Shown: positions 23,000-31,657 of the stretch, piece by piece | Position numbering within the stretch: position 1 is the first letter of the stretch | Layout: the number at the start of each line of letters is the position of its first letter | Origin: Kingella denitrificans ATCC 33394 | GTDB lineage: Bacteria > Pseudomonadota > Gammaproteobacteria > Burkholderiales > Neisseriaceae | Assembly (NCBI RefSeq): GCF_000190695.1 | Contig: NZ_GL870929.1 | Location: forward strand, 669,940-709,460 | Direction: 5' to 3' | Length of the DNA: 39,521 nt | Made by a program: the position numbers and the translations under genes | The notes under the pieces: model-generated | Seen by the model: only the letters and a program-made list of their open reading frames with translations | Database searches by the model: none | What the model was told of the DNA's origin: nothing

Positions 23000-24321
23000 T
23001 TGACTATATTGAATTTATCCGCCATTTGGAACAGAAGGGCTATCCGTTCGGCACACCGACCGACACGGCGACGCAATGGCTGGCCAACAGCCGCGAACCG
23101 GAGACGCAGCGCCTGCTGCAACGCGCCAAAATGCTGGACGCGACGCAGGAAATCCAAAGCAGCCTGCAACAATGGCGGCAGCACATCCACCGCTGGCAGA
23201 AATGGCTTTCGCTGGCGTTTTTCGGTGCAGGCTGGCTCAGCACCTATTTGCTCATGCAGCAGGCACATTTGAATTTCCTGCTGGTGCTGCTGGGCGCATT
23301 GGGGCTGCACACGCTGATGCTGCTGCTTTGGTGTGCAGGCTGCATGCTGGGCAAACACCCTTCGCCGCCGCGCCTGCCCGCGCCCAAAAACCAAAGCAGC
23401 CTGCACCAATACCTGCTGGATTACTACTGGCAGCGCAGCCAAAGCCCATACGGCCGCTGGTCGATATACGCCGTGCAGCACCAATGGGCGCTCTGCGTGC
23501 TGGCCGGCGTGTTCGGCGCGGCGTTCATGCTGCTCACCGTGCGCCAATACACGTTCAACTGGCAAAGCACGCTGTGGAACGCCGACAACTTTGCCGCCGG
23601 GCTGGAACTGCTTTCGCGCCTGCCCGCCCGACTGGGTTTCAGCACGCCCGATGCCGCCGCCGTCCTCCACGCGCAAAACGGCCACGACACCACATCCGCC
23701 GCCGCATGGGGACAGTTGTTTTTGGGCAGCATTTTGGTGTACGGCATGATACCGCGCGCCGCCGCCTGGCTGTTCTGCCTTTGGCGGCAGCGGCAGCACC
23801 GCCCCGCTTTGGATTTGCGTTTGCCGTATTACCAAAACATCATTCAAAAATGGCGGCAAACCGTAACCGATAGTGCGGACGATTACCGACCCGACCGCAT
23901 TGCCACAGCACCGAGCGCCCCCGCCAGCGCCTTTGCCGCCGACACGCAACACTGGGCCGTCCTGCTCGACAGCCCGAACGCGCCGCCGCAATGGTTCGCC
24001 CAAACGCTGGGGCAGGCATGGCAGGATTACGGCTGCATTGCCGAACGCGAAGAACTGGCCAAAGTGCAGGCTGCTTTAGCGCAGCACAGCGTGCAATTAC
24101 TGGTGGGCGTGCGCGCCAACAGCCTGCCCGACCGTGGCAACCTGCGCCGCCTCTCCGCCCTGTCGCAACACGCGCGCGCCGGCATCGCCCTGCTGCTCCT
24201 GTATCCCGAAAACCAGCAGCCCGACGACCGCCAAGCCCTGCAAGAAACCGCCGACCAATGGCGTGCCGCCGCCGAACAACACGGCTGGCTCTGCCTTGCC
24301 CACCATCAGGCCGACTCATGA
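22996..24321 (+). CDS. DUF2868 membrane protein
   Basis: 441 residues from MIDYIEFIRHLEQKGYPFGT. It has a soluble N-terminal region, a pair of hydrophobic segments near 76-90 and 96-117, further segments near 168-186 and 246-264, and a C-terminal cytoplasmic region with LLDSPNAPPQWFAQTLGQAW and VQLLVGVRANSLPDRGNLRR. The pattern fits the DUF2868 family, often next to a DUF3482 GTPase-like gene, but here that partner is absent. Function unknown. Start chosen by the ATGA overlap with gph; its own stop overlaps the hpnE start in the same way. Confidence 0.8.
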   Translation: MIDYIEFIRHLEQKGYPFGTPTDTATQWLANSREPETQRLLQRAKMLDATQEIQSSLQQWRQHIHRWQKWLSLAFFGAGWLSTYLLMQQAHLNFLLVLLGALGLHTLMLLLWCAGCMLGKHPSPPRLPAPKNQSSLHQYLLDYYWQRSQSPYGRWSIYAVQHQWALCVLAGVFGAAFMLLTVRQYTFNWQSTLWNADNFAAGLELLSRLPARLGFSTPDAAAVLHAQNGHDTTSAAAWGQLFLGSILVYGMIPRAAAWLFCLWRQRQHRPALDLRLPYYQNIIQKWRQTVTDSADDYRPDRIATAPSAPASAFAADTQHWAVLLDSPNAPPQWFAQTLGQAWQDYGCIAEREELAKVQAALAQHSVQLLVGVRANSLPDRGNLRRLSALSQHARAGIALLLLYPENQQPDDRQALQETADQWRAAAEQHGWLCLAHHQADS

Positions 24322-25640
24322 ACCCGAAACCCGAAATCGCCGTTATCGGTGCCGGCTGGGCAGGCTTGGCCGCCGCCGCTTATTTAGCGCCGCATTGCCG
24401 GCTCACACTGTTTGAAGCGGGCAAAGTGGCGGGCGGGCGCGCACGCGGCGTGGCGCACGGCGAATTTAAAGAACTCGACAACGGCCAGCACCTACTGATT
24501 GGCGCATACCGCACCGTTTTCCGCCTGCTGCGCCGTGTCGGCGAATCGCCTGATGCATTGTTCCTGCGCGAACCGCTACATTGGCATTTGGCGGACGGCT
24601 TCCAGTTCTGCTGCCCGCAAAAGCTGCCTGCACCGCTGCATTTGCTGTGGGCGGTGTTGCGCGGCAAAAATGCGGATTGGGCGCAGAAAACCGCCCTGTT
24701 GCGCCAAATGGCCGCGCTGCAACGCTGGCACAAACGGCAGCCGCCCGACCAAAGCATTGCCTCGTGGCTGGACGAACAGCAAGTCGGCGAAGACTGGCGC
24801 GCGCAATTTTGGCGGCCGATGGTGCTGGGCGCGCTGAATACGCCTTTGGAAACCGCCAGCCTGCGCGTGCTGTGCCATGTGTTGGCCGACGGCGTGTGGG
24901 CTTCGCGCGATGCGGGCGATTTTTATATTGCCAAGCGCAATTTGAGCGACACGCTGGCCGCGCCCGTTTTGCGTTATCTGGCGCAACACGGTGCAAAATA
25001 CCGCCCGAACTGCCGCATTGCCCAAGTGCAGGCTGCTTCGGGCAAAGTGCAGGCAGATGGACAAACGTTCGATGCCGCCGTCTTCGCCGTCGCGCCTTAT
25101 CATCTTGCGCCGCTGCTGCCCGAGCATTTGGGCGATGCCGTGCGCCAAGCGGTGCAACAACTCTCGTACCACGCCATCACCACCGTGTATCTGCGCTATC
25201 CACAGCCGCTGCACCTGCCCGCCGTGCTGACCGGCTTTGCCCACCGCCCCACGCAATGGCTGCTCGACCGCGGCCGCCTGCAACACCCGAACGAAGCCGC
25301 CGCCATCATCAGCACGTCCGACCTCGTTGCCGAAAGCAGCCTGCACACCGACGGCAAGCCCGACTGGGCGGCCACGGCACACCAAGACCTTCTACAACTG
25401 AATCCGCACCTGCCCCCGCCCGAAGCGCAGCAGACCATTACCGAAAAACGCGCCACCGTGGCCAGCACCGTGAACCGCCGCCTGCCCGATATGGCCGATT
25501 TGAACGCCGCGCGCATCTGGCTGGCCGGCGACTGGCTGCACGAACGCTATCCCGCCACGCTCGAAGCCGCCGTGCAAACAGGCGAACGCGCCGCGCAGCA
25601 ATGCTTGGACGCACTAGCACACACATCCGGCACGCGCTGA
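24318..25640 (+). CDS. hpnE: Hydroxysqualene dehydroxylase HpnE
   Basis: FAD-dependent amine-oxidase/phytoene-desaturase-like protein, 440 residues, that reduces hydroxysqualene to squalene in the HpnCDE route. FAD-binding GAGWAGLAAAAYLAP is followed by LFEAGKVAGGRARG and ELDNGQHLLIGAYR; the C-terminal ARIWLAGDWLHERYPATLEA completes the FAD site. It overlaps the DUF2868 stop by four bases (ATGA). hpnD is nearby on the other strand, and no squalene-hopene cyclase is in the window. Confidence 0.92.
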   Translation: MNPKPEIAVIGAGWAGLAAAAYLAPHCRLTLFEAGKVAGGRARGVAHGEFKELDNGQHLLIGAYRTVFRLLRRVGESPDALFLREPLHWHLADGFQFCCPQKLPAPLHLLWAVLRGKNADWAQKTALLRQMAALQRWHKRQPPDQSIASWLDEQQVGEDWRAQFWRPMVLGALNTPLETASLRVLCHVLADGVWASRDAGDFYIAKRNLSDTLAAPVLRYLAQHGAKYRPNCRIAQVQAASGKVQADGQTFDAAVFAVAPYHLAPLLPEHLGDAVRQAVQQLSYHAITTVYLRYPQPLHLPAVLTGFAHRPTQWLLDRGRLQHPNEAAAIISTSDLVAESSLHTDGKPDWAATAHQDLLQLNPHLPPPEAQQTITEKRATVASTVNRRLPDMADLNAARIWLAGDWLHERYPATLEAAVQTGERAAQQCLDALAHTSGTR

Positions 25641-25653
25641 ACCTTGCGGTAAT

Positions 25654-25704
25654 GTGCAGGCTGCTTTTGCCCGCTGCCCGCCTCTCCGCCAAAGCAGCCT
25701 GCAC
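25654..25704. terminator. Inverted DUS pair after hpnE
   Basis: GTGCAGGCTGCTTT faces AAAGCAGCCTGCAC across a 23-base loop, 13 bases after the hpnE stop. The long loop makes it a weaker terminator than the others. Confidence 0.5.
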
Positions 25705-25764
25705 CCACAGCCCGCCGTATTTTGACTATAATCCCACTTTTCGTTTGAACAGGCAGCCTGCACC

Positions 25765-27444
25765 ATGTTACTGGCACTTTCTCTGCAAAACTTTGTCATT
25801 GTCGAAAAACTCCATCTCGATTTCCAAACAGGCTTCACCGTATTGACCGGCGAAACCGGCGCAGGCAAATCCATCACCCTCAACGCACTCTCCCTGCTTT
25901 TGGGCGACAAAGCCGATTACAGCCAAGTCCGCGAAGGCGCAAAAGAAGCCGTGCTGTCCGCCCTGTTCGACATCAGCGGCCAGCCCGATTTGGCCGGCAC
26001 ATTGCGCGAACAAGGCCTTCTGGAAGACGACGGCGACGAATTGTCCGTCCGCCGCATTATCGATGCCAAAGGCAAAAGCCGCAGCTTTATCAACAACCAG
26101 GCCGCCACGCTGGCGCAGCTCAAAGCCATCAGCTCGCAACTGATTGATATTCACGGCCAGAACGCCCACCATTCGCTCAATCAGGAAAGCGCACAACGCC
26201 GCCTGCTGGACGCATTTGCAGGCTGCCTGCCGCTGGCGGAGCAAACCAAAACACATTACCGCGCATGGCAGTCGGCCAAACAGGCTTTGCAGGCGGCACA
26301 GGCGCAAAGCGAGCAAACCGATGTGGAACGCGAACGCTTGGAATGGCAGTTAAACGAATTAAATCAATTAAATACCGAAGAAGGCGAATGGGAGGCGCTC
26401 AGCCGCAGCCACGACAGCCTGGCCAATGCGGCGGAACTGCTGGAAGCCGCGTATGAAGCGCAGGAATATGTGTCCGGCGACGACGGCATGAAATCGCTGG
26501 CGCGCCGCTGCCACCGCCTACTGGATTCTCTGGGCAATATCGAGCCGCGCTTTGCCGAGAGCTTGGAAATGCTGGACAGCATTGATGCAGAATTAAGTGA
26601 AATCAGCCACTTGCTGGGCAATGTGATTGACAGCGTGGAAATCAACCCGAACGAATTGGCCGCCAAAGAAAAACGGATGCAGGAATTGATGTCGGCCGCG
26701 CGGAAATATCGGATCGAACCGGAGCAGCTGCCCGAAAAATATCTGGCGGTGCAGGCTGCTTTGCAGGACTTGGAAGCGGCAGCGGATATTGACGCACTGG
26801 AAAAAGCGGTAAACGAAGCGGAGCAGCAATATCGGCACACGGCACAGCAATTATCGGCGGCGCGTGCCAAAGCAGCCTGCACCTTGGCGGAAGAGACCAC
26901 GGCGCATATGCAGCAGCTGGCCATGAAGGGCGCGAAATTCCACATCGAACTGCTGCCGTCGCAGCCGACCGAACACGGCTTGGAACACATCCAATACCAG
27001 GTGGCCGCCAACAAAGGCAGCCGTCTCCAACCGCTGAACAAAGTGGCATCGGGCGGCGAATTGGCGCGGATTAGCTTGTCGATTCAAGTCGTTACCAGCC
27101 AATACACCCAAGTGCCCACGCTGATTTTCGACGAAGTGGACACAGGCATCGGCGGCGGCGTTGCCGAAACGGTGGGCAAGGCATTGCAACTTTTGGGGCG
27201 GAAGCACCAAGTGTTGGCGATTACCCATTTGCCGCAGGTGGCCGCGTGCGGCGAACACCATTGGCAGGTGGCCAAACGCAGTGATGGTGAACAAACTGTC
27301 AGCGAAATCAGGGTATTGGACACCGAAGCGCGCATTGAAGAACTGGCGCGTATGCTCGGCGGAGAAAAAATTACCGCCACCACGCGCCAACACGCCGCCG
27401 AAATGTTGCAGCTCAATATGCAGGCTGCTTTGGAGCGCGCATGA
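25765..27444 (+). CDS. recN: DNA repair protein RecN
   Basis: SMC-like ATPase in double-strand-break repair, 559 residues. Walker A GETGAGKS is at residues 29-36; a central coiled-coil region runs about 160-370 (ALQAAQAQSEQTDVERERLE and similar); the signature VASGGELARISLSIQV and Walker B TLIFDEVDTGIGG follow. LSLQNFVIVEKLHLDFQTGF is the usual RecN N-terminus. In-frame DUS copies give VQAALQDL, AKAACTLAEE and MQAALERA. Its stop overlaps the trpF start (ATGA). Confidence 0.97.
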   Translation: MLLALSLQNFVIVEKLHLDFQTGFTVLTGETGAGKSITLNALSLLLGDKADYSQVREGAKEAVLSALFDISGQPDLAGTLREQGLLEDDGDELSVRRIIDAKGKSRSFINNQAATLAQLKAISSQLIDIHGQNAHHSLNQESAQRRLLDAFAGCLPLAEQTKTHYRAWQSAKQALQAAQAQSEQTDVERERLEWQLNELNQLNTEEGEWEALSRSHDSLANAAELLEAAYEAQEYVSGDDGMKSLARRCHRLLDSLGNIEPRFAESLEMLDSIDAELSEISHLLGNVIDSVEINPNELAAKEKRMQELMSAARKYRIEPEQLPEKYLAVQAALQDLEAAADIDALEKAVNEAEQQYRHTAQQLSAARAKAACTLAEETTAHMQQLAMKGAKFHIELLPSQPTEHGLEHIQYQVAANKGSRLQPLNKVASGGELARISLSIQVVTSQYTQVPTLIFDEVDTGIGGGVAETVGKALQLLGRKHQVLAITHLPQVAACGEHHWQVAKRSDGEQTVSEIRVLDTEARIEELARMLGGEKITATTRQHAAEMLQLNMQAALERA

Positions 27445-28061
27445 TGGTACACAGCAAAATCTGCGGCATCACCCGCCCCGAAGATGCCGTACTGGCGGCA
27501 CAACTGGGCGCCAACGCCATCGGCCTGGTATTTTTTGCCGGCAGCAAGCGCTGCGTGTCGGTGGAACAGGCGCAGCACATTGTCCGCCGCCTGCCGCCGT
27601 TTGTGCAGGCGGTGGCGCTGTTTGTGAACGAAACGGAAGCGAATATCCGCCACGTTCTGGCGCACGTCCCCATCCACATGCTCCAATTCCACGGCGACGA
27701 GCCGCCCGAATTTTGCCAATCGTTCCAACGCCCGTTTTTGAAGGCCGTCCGCGTGCAAAGCGCGCACGATATTCAGGCAGCCTGCACCCGCTTTGCCGAA
27801 GCGCGCGCCCTGCTGTTCGATGCGTTTGTGGACGGCGCATACGGCGGCACGGGGCACACGTTCGATTGGCAGCTGCTGCCCGGACAGCTGTCGCAGCACT
27901 GGATTTTGTCCGGCGGGCTGAACCCCGATAATGTGGCGCACGCCCTGAAAACCACCGGCGCAACAGCGGTGGACGTGTCCAGTGGTGTGGAGCAAAGCGC
28001 AGGTATCAAATCGCCGGAAAAACTGCGCGCATTTTTTGCCGCCATCCGTTCTGCCGCGTAA
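27441..28061 (+). CDS. trpF: Phosphoribosylanthranilate isomerase
   Basis: Tryptophan synthesis, third step: isomerises phosphoribosylanthranilate to CdRP. 206-residue TIM barrel with HSKICGITRPEDAVLAAQLG (catalytic Cys in KICGIT), MLQFHGDEPP, LLFDAFVDGAYGGTGHTFDW (catalytic Asp) and ILSGGLNPDNV, VDVSSGVEQSAGIKSPEK (phosphate site). No other trp genes are in the window; coupling to recN by ATGA overlap is a chance operon partner rather than a functional link. Confidence 0.97.
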   Translation: MMVHSKICGITRPEDAVLAAQLGANAIGLVFFAGSKRCVSVEQAQHIVRRLPPFVQAVALFVNETEANIRHVLAHVPIHMLQFHGDEPPEFCQSFQRPFLKAVRVQSAHDIQAACTRFAEARALLFDAFVDGAYGGTGHTFDWQLLPGQLSQHWILSGGLNPDNVAHALKTTGATAVDVSSGVEQSAGIKSPEKLRAFFAAIRSAA

Positions 28062-28067
28062 GGACAC

Positions 28068-28114
28068 AAAAAAGCAGCCTGCACTTGAATTTTCAAAGTG
28101 CAGGCTGCTTTTTT
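28068..28114. terminator. Bidirectional terminator between trpF and rpoH (inverted DUS)
   Basis: AAAAAAGCAGCCTGCACTT and AAGTGCAGGCTGCTTTTTT form a 19-bp stem with T-runs on both strands. The two genes converge on it, 6 and 15 bases from their stops. Confidence 0.8.
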
Positions 28115-28129
28115 CATCTTTCCGAAAAA

Positions 28130-29008
28130 TTATTCTTCCAATAAATCATCGGCTTGGTTTTCCATAATCGCACGCAGCTTTTGAATGGCTTTTGCTTCGA
28201 TTTGGCGGATACGTTCCGCCGACACACCAAATTCCGCCGCCAATTCATGCAACGTGGCCGCCTGACCGTCATGCAGCCAGCGTGTTTCCACAATGCGGCG
28301 GCTGCGCTCATCCAACTGCGCCAATGCAGCCTGCAAGCCCTCGGTCTGCAACGCATAATGCGCTTTTTGCGCCAGCTGGTGGCTCGGCTCGTGCTGGCTG
28401 TCGCTCAACCAGTCAATCGGCGCAAACGCATTATTTTCGTCATCGTCCTGATTGTCCGCCAACAGCCCGATATCATGCCCGGTCATGCGCTGTTCCATCT
28501 CCATCACTTCGGAGACTTTCACACCCAAATCATCGGCAATATCCTGCGCTTCTTTGGGCGACAGAGCTTTCAAACTGTTGCGCATGCTACGTAAATTGAA
28601 AAACAGTTTGCGCTGTGGTTTGGTAGTGGCCACACGCACCAAACGCCAGTTGCGTAAAATAAATTCGTGAATTTCTGCCTTAATCCAATGTACGGCAAAC
28701 GAGAACAGCCGCGCCCCGTGATGAGGCTCAAAACGTTTGACGGCTTTCATCAGGCCAATATTGCCTTCCTGAATTAAGTCCGCCTGATTCAGGCCGTAGC
28801 CGTCATAGCCGCGCGCAATCGACACCACAACGCGCAAATGCGACAAAATCAACTGTTTTGCCGCTTCCAAATCTCCTTTAATTTGACGCTCTGCCAAGCG
28901 GGTTTCTTCTTCCGCCGACAGCATGGGAATATTATTTACTGTGTGAATGTATTGTTCCAAATTGCCGTGTCCGCTGGGAACGGGCAATGCAAAAGCGTGA
29001 TTCGTCAT
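28130..29008 (-). CDS. rpoH: RNA polymerase sigma-32 (heat shock) factor
   Basis: Directs RNA polymerase to heat-shock promoters. 292 residues from MTNHAFALPVPSGHGNLEQY. Region 2 has AKQLILSHLRVVVSIARGYD and LIQEGNIGLMKAVKRFEP; the RpoH box is KPQRKLFFNLR; region 4 ends with LHELAAEFGVSAERIRQIEA. A GGGGAA ribosome site is 7 bases before the ATG, so the longer open frame to 29128 is not used. The A-rich 5' region could fold as a thermosensor, but no clear structure was found by eye. Confidence 0.97.
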   Translation of the reverse strand: MTNHAFALPVPSGHGNLEQYIHTVNNIPMLSAEEETRLAERQIKGDLEAAKQLILSHLRVVVSIARGYDGYGLNQADLIQEGNIGLMKAVKRFEPHHGARLFSFAVHWIKAEIHEFILRNWRLVRVATTKPQRKLFFNLRSMRNSLKALSPKEAQDIADDLGVKVSEVMEMEQRMTGHDIGLLADNQDDDENNAFAPIDWLSDSQHEPSHQLAQKAHYALQTEGLQAALAQLDERSRRIVETRWLHDGQAATLHELAAEFGVSAERIRQIEAKAIQKLRAIMENQADDLLEE

Positions 29009-29109
29009 TATTTTTCCCCTTTCATATACCATTTTTTTGTTGCGGTAATTATACACAGCCGCGCCAGGAATACCAGCCAATTTATGTAAATTTTCGCTAA
29101 TTATTGCAT

Positions 29110-29589
29110 TCAAGGCTTGACAGAACATTCAATTTCGGCAGGTGTCATCATCAGCCGCAATTGTGCCGGCGCAGAACCCAAAGGCTGCGCGCATTCAAAC
29201 CACCAAATCGCGCCTTTTTTCACCGACCAATACACATTATTCTGCCATGTCTGCGTGAACAGCCATGCGCACAAATCGCCCAGCCACGGCTGATGCCCGA
29301 CAATCACCACCATTTCATCGGATGCAATGCCACACAACCATTCAGCCACCTGCTGCGCTGCCGCATCGGGATTCAAAGCAGCCTGCACTTTTGCAGGATG
29401 TTGCAAATAAGCCGCCGTTTGCCGGCTCCGCTCCGCCTCCGATATCCAAACGTGATAGCCGCCCGACAATTTCCCTTGCAAAAAACGCGCCATTTTGCGT
29501 GCCTGCTTATGGCCCTTTGTCGTCAGCGGCCGCGCCAAATCGTTGTCGCCCTCTTCCGCCTGTGCATGCCGCCACAAAATCAACTGCAT
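29110..29589 (-). CDS. sixA: Phosphohistidine phosphatase SixA-like
   Basis: Histidine-phosphatase-superfamily protein of 159 residues. The short catalytic loop is LILWRHAQAEEG (RHx, SixA-type), with LARPLTTKGHKQARKMARFL and the second histidine in VIVGHQPWLGDL. E. coli SixA acts on phosphohistidine in phosphotransfer and PTS proteins. Start at 29589 has an AGGAGG ribosome site 6 bases upstream. It begins 11 bases after the tadA stop, so the two are probably co-transcribed. Confidence 0.9.
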   Translation of the reverse strand: MQLILWRHAQAEEGDNDLARPLTTKGHKQARKMARFLQGKLSGGYHVWISEAERSRQTAAYLQHPAKVQAALNPDAAAQQVAEWLCGIASDEMVVIVGHQPWLGDLCAWLFTQTWQNNVYWSVKKGAIWWFECAQPLGSAPAQLRLMMTPAEIECSVKP

Positions 29590-29599
29590 GATTGCCCTC

Positions 29600-30325
29600 C
29601 TATTTTTTCCTTTTGTTTTGAAAAAACTGCTGCAATATTGCTTGGGCTTCATCGGCCAGTACGCCGCCCGATACCGCCGTATGCGCATTCAGTGCCTTAT
29701 TGGCAAACAAATTCACCACGCTGCCGGCAGCACCCGTTTTAGGCTCACTTGCCGCAAAAATTACGCGTGCGACACGCGCCTGCATCAGCGCACCGGCACA
29801 CATCGCACACGGCTCCAGCGACACATAAACATCGCATTCATTCAGCCGATAGCTGCCCAACACCTGCCCTGCCTGCGCCAATGCCAAAATTTCCGCATGA
29901 TGGCTGACATTGCAATCCGCCACGCAACGGTTATACGCCTGTGCCACAATATTCCCGCGATGCACCACCACCGCCCCCACCGGCACTTCGCCTGCTTCCG
30001 CAGCCAAAGCAGCCTGTACCAAAGCAGCCTGCATAAATTTCTGCTGTTCTTCCAGCGGAGGGAACACGGCAACAGGCGGCATTTCCTGCAATTTCTGCTG
30101 CCACGCAGCACGCTCGCCGTCGCTCAATTCCGACACATTTTTCCGCAAGCTCACTGCCACCAGTTGCCAGAATACGGATAGCGTAACGCTTAATCCACTC
30201 TTTTTCAACAACAAAAATACGCGGCACGGACAAGCAGCCTGCACATCTTCCACCGTATAGATTTGCAAGCCTGCCAATACCGCAACCACTTTGGGTGCCA
30301 ATGGTGGTGTCGTTAGTGCCGTCAT
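29600..30325 (-). CDS. tadA: tRNA adenosine(34) deaminase TadA with N-terminal TfoX_C-like domain
   Basis: Converts A34 to inosine in tRNA-Arg(ACG). The C-terminal part (about residues 90-235) has the deaminase zinc motifs HAEILAL and PCAMCAGALMQ, plus AGEVPVGAVVV. An extra N-terminal part (1-85; PLAPKVVAVLAGLQIYTVED, then VFLLLKKSG, SLRKNVSEL) is not in E. coli TadA. Its helix-hairpin pattern resembles the TfoX C-terminal domain, and TadA of pathogenic Neisseria also has a long N-terminus as I recall. Whether the extension aids tRNA binding is unknown. Two tandem DUS copies inside are read as MQAALVQAAL. Confidence 0.92.
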   Translation of the reverse strand: MTALTTPPLAPKVVAVLAGLQIYTVEDVQAACPCRVFLLLKKSGLSVTLSVFWQLVAVSLRKNVSELSDGERAAWQQKLQEMPPVAVFPPLEEQQKFMQAALVQAALAAEAGEVPVGAVVVHRGNIVAQAYNRCVADCNVSHHAEILALAQAGQVLGSYRLNECDVYVSLEPCAMCAGALMQARVARVIFAASEPKTGAAGSVVNLFANKALNAHTAVSGGVLADEAQAILQQFFQNKRKK

Positions 30326-30343
30326 ACCGTTTTCATCCGTTCA

Positions 30344-30387
30344 TAAAAACAAACAAGGAAATCCGCAAAAATACGAATTTCCTTGTT
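30344..30387 (-). terminator. Terminator of the infC-rpmI-rplT operon
   Basis: AACAAGGAAAT (30352-30362) pairs with ATTTCCTTGTT (30377-30387); on the minus strand the stem is followed by TTGTTTTTAT. It lies 14 bases after the rplT stop. This one is not built from DUS copies. Confidence 0.8.
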
Positions 30388-30400
30388 ATTAATTCATAGG

Positions 30401-30757
30401 TTAAGCCAAAGCAGCTTTTGCTTTTTCTACCAATTGTGCAAATGCCGGTTTGTCGAACACAGCCAAATCAGCCAAAACTTTGCGATCCAGCTCAATCGCG
30501 GCACGTTTCAGACCGTTCATGAATTTGCTGTATGACAAGCCGTTTTGACGTGCGCCTGCATTGATACGTGCAATCCACAATTGGCGGAATTGGCGTTTGC
30601 GTTGGCGGCGGTCACGGTATGCGTATTGACCGGCTTTCATCACCGCCTGTTTGGCGATGCGGTAAACATTTTTACGACGACCGCGATAGCCTGTAGCTAA
30701 CGCAATCACTTTTTTGTGACGGGCACGAGCGGTTACACCGCGTTTTACGCGTGGCAT
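30401..30757 (-). CDS. rplT: 50S ribosomal protein L20
   Basis: 118 residues, MPRVKRGVTARARHKKVIAL through LVEKAKAALA. Standard L20 sequence: GYRGRRKNVYRIAKQAVMKA, RQRKRQFRQLWIARINAGAR, YSKFMNGLKRAAIELDRKVL. Binds 23S rRNA early in assembly, and in E. coli also represses its own operon. Last gene of infC-rpmI-rplT, 12 bases after rpmI. Confidence 0.99.
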   Translation of the reverse strand: MPRVKRGVTARARHKKVIALATGYRGRRKNVYRIAKQAVMKAGQYAYRDRRQRKRQFRQLWIARINAGARQNGLSYSKFMNGLKRAAIELDRKVLADLAVFDKPAFAQLVEKAKAALA

Positions 30758-30769
30758 ATTTTATCTCCT

Positions 30770-30967
30770 TTAAGCGTAAGGTAACATTTTAGCAACAGAA
30801 GCCAAATCGCGTTCGTGCACCATAGAAGTGCCGCGCAATTGACGTTTATTTTTTGTGGTTTTTTTGGTCAGAATATGACGTTTGAACGCATGAGCGCGTT
30901 TCACACCACCGTTACCCAGCACTTTAAAGCGTTTTTTCGCGCTAGATTTGGTTTTCATTTTAGGCAT
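30770..30967 (-). CDS. rpmI: 50S ribosomal protein L35
   Basis: 65 residues, MPKMKTKSSAKKRFKVLGNG, with the typical KRAHAFKRHILTKKTTKNKR and ending VAKMLPYA. A stem-loop lies 28 bases upstream of its start and could be a site of translational control. Middle gene of the operon. Confidence 0.99.
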   Translation of the reverse strand: MPKMKTKSSAKKRFKVLGNGGVKRAHAFKRHILTKKTTKNKRQLRGTSMVHERDLASVAKMLPYA

Positions 30968-30994
30968 GGAAAACTCCCTGTTTATTATGATTTA

Positions 30995-31033
30995 GGTATT
31001 GGGGGGCAAATATGCACTTAAATGCCCAATACC
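30995..31033 (-). promoter_or_regulatory. Stem-loop upstream of rpmI, possible L20 operator
   Basis: GGTATTGGG (30995-31003) pairs perfectly with CCCAATACC (31025-31033). In E. coli L20 represses rpmI-rplT by binding structured RNA between infC and rpmI, so this place fits, but the fold differs from what I know of the E. coli site and the role is inferred. Confidence 0.4.
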
Positions 31034-31059
31034 ACCTGAAATCGCAACTTTTAAAACTA

Positions 31060-31093
31060 CGCCTGCCTGCCGTTGCGACGAAGCAGACAGGCG
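31060..31093 (-). terminator. Hairpin after infC, possible attenuator
   Basis: CGCCTG-CTGC (31060-31070) pairs with GCAG-CAGGCG (31083-31093) around one mismatch. On the minus strand it is followed by TAGTTTTAAAAG, which is a poor T-run, so read-through into rpmI is expected. Confidence 0.4.
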
Positions 31094-31110
31094 AATTTTT
31101 AATTATACGA

Positions 31111-31638
31111 TTATTTTTTCTTTGGTGCAACCATCATCACCATTTGGCGGCCTTCCATTTTGGGGAAAGACTCCACCGCGGCCAATTCTTCCAAATCGGC
31201 TTTAACGCGCTCCAGCAATTGTGCGCCGAACTCTTGGTGCGCCATTTCGCGGCCACGGAAACGCAGGGTGATTTTGACTTTGTCGCCGTCTTCCAAAAAG
31301 CGTTTCACATTGCGCATTTTGATGTTGTAATCGCCCTCGTCCGTGCCCGGACGGAATTTGATTTCTTTAATTTGAACTTGTTTTTGCTTTTTCTTGGCTT
31401 CGTCGCGTTTTTTGGATTGTTCGTATTTGTATTTGCCGAAATCCATCAGCTTGCAGACGGGCGGCTTGGCGGTTGGCGAAATTTCGACCAAATCGACATC
31501 CTTCTCCTCTGCCATCGACAATGCCTCTTTCAGGCTCACAACGCCGAGTTGTTCGCCTTCCCCACTGATTAAGCGCACTTCTTTGGCGGTGATTTCGCCG
31601 TTGATTCGTGCTTCGCGTTCTTGCTGTGCGATGATAAT
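31111..31638 (-). CDS. infC: Translation initiation factor IF-3
   Basis: Prevents premature 50S joining and proofreads start codons. The protein reads IIIAQQEREARINGEITAKE from 31638, then LISGEGEQLGVVSLKEAL; VCKLMDFGKYKYEQSKKRDE and IKFRPGTDEGDYNIKMRN follow, ending MEGRQMVMMVAPKKK. There is no ATG at the expected start: the codons are ATT-ATC-ATC, the rare starts that let IF-3 control its own translation. I use the ATT at 31638 (175 residues); with the GGGAG site only one base before it, one of the next two ATC codons may really be used. A downstream ATG frame would lose the conserved N-terminus. thrS is not the upstream gene. Confidence 0.96.
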   Translation of the reverse strand: MIIAQQEREARINGEITAKEVRLISGEGEQLGVVSLKEALSMAEEKDVDLVEISPTAKPPVCKLMDFGKYKYEQSKKRDEAKKKQKQVQIKEIKFRPGTDEGDYNIKMRNVKRFLEDGDKVKITLRFRGREMAHQEFGAQLLERVKADLEELAAVESFPKMEGRQMVMMVAPKKK

Positions 31639-31657
31639 GCTCCCAAATTGATGATAA

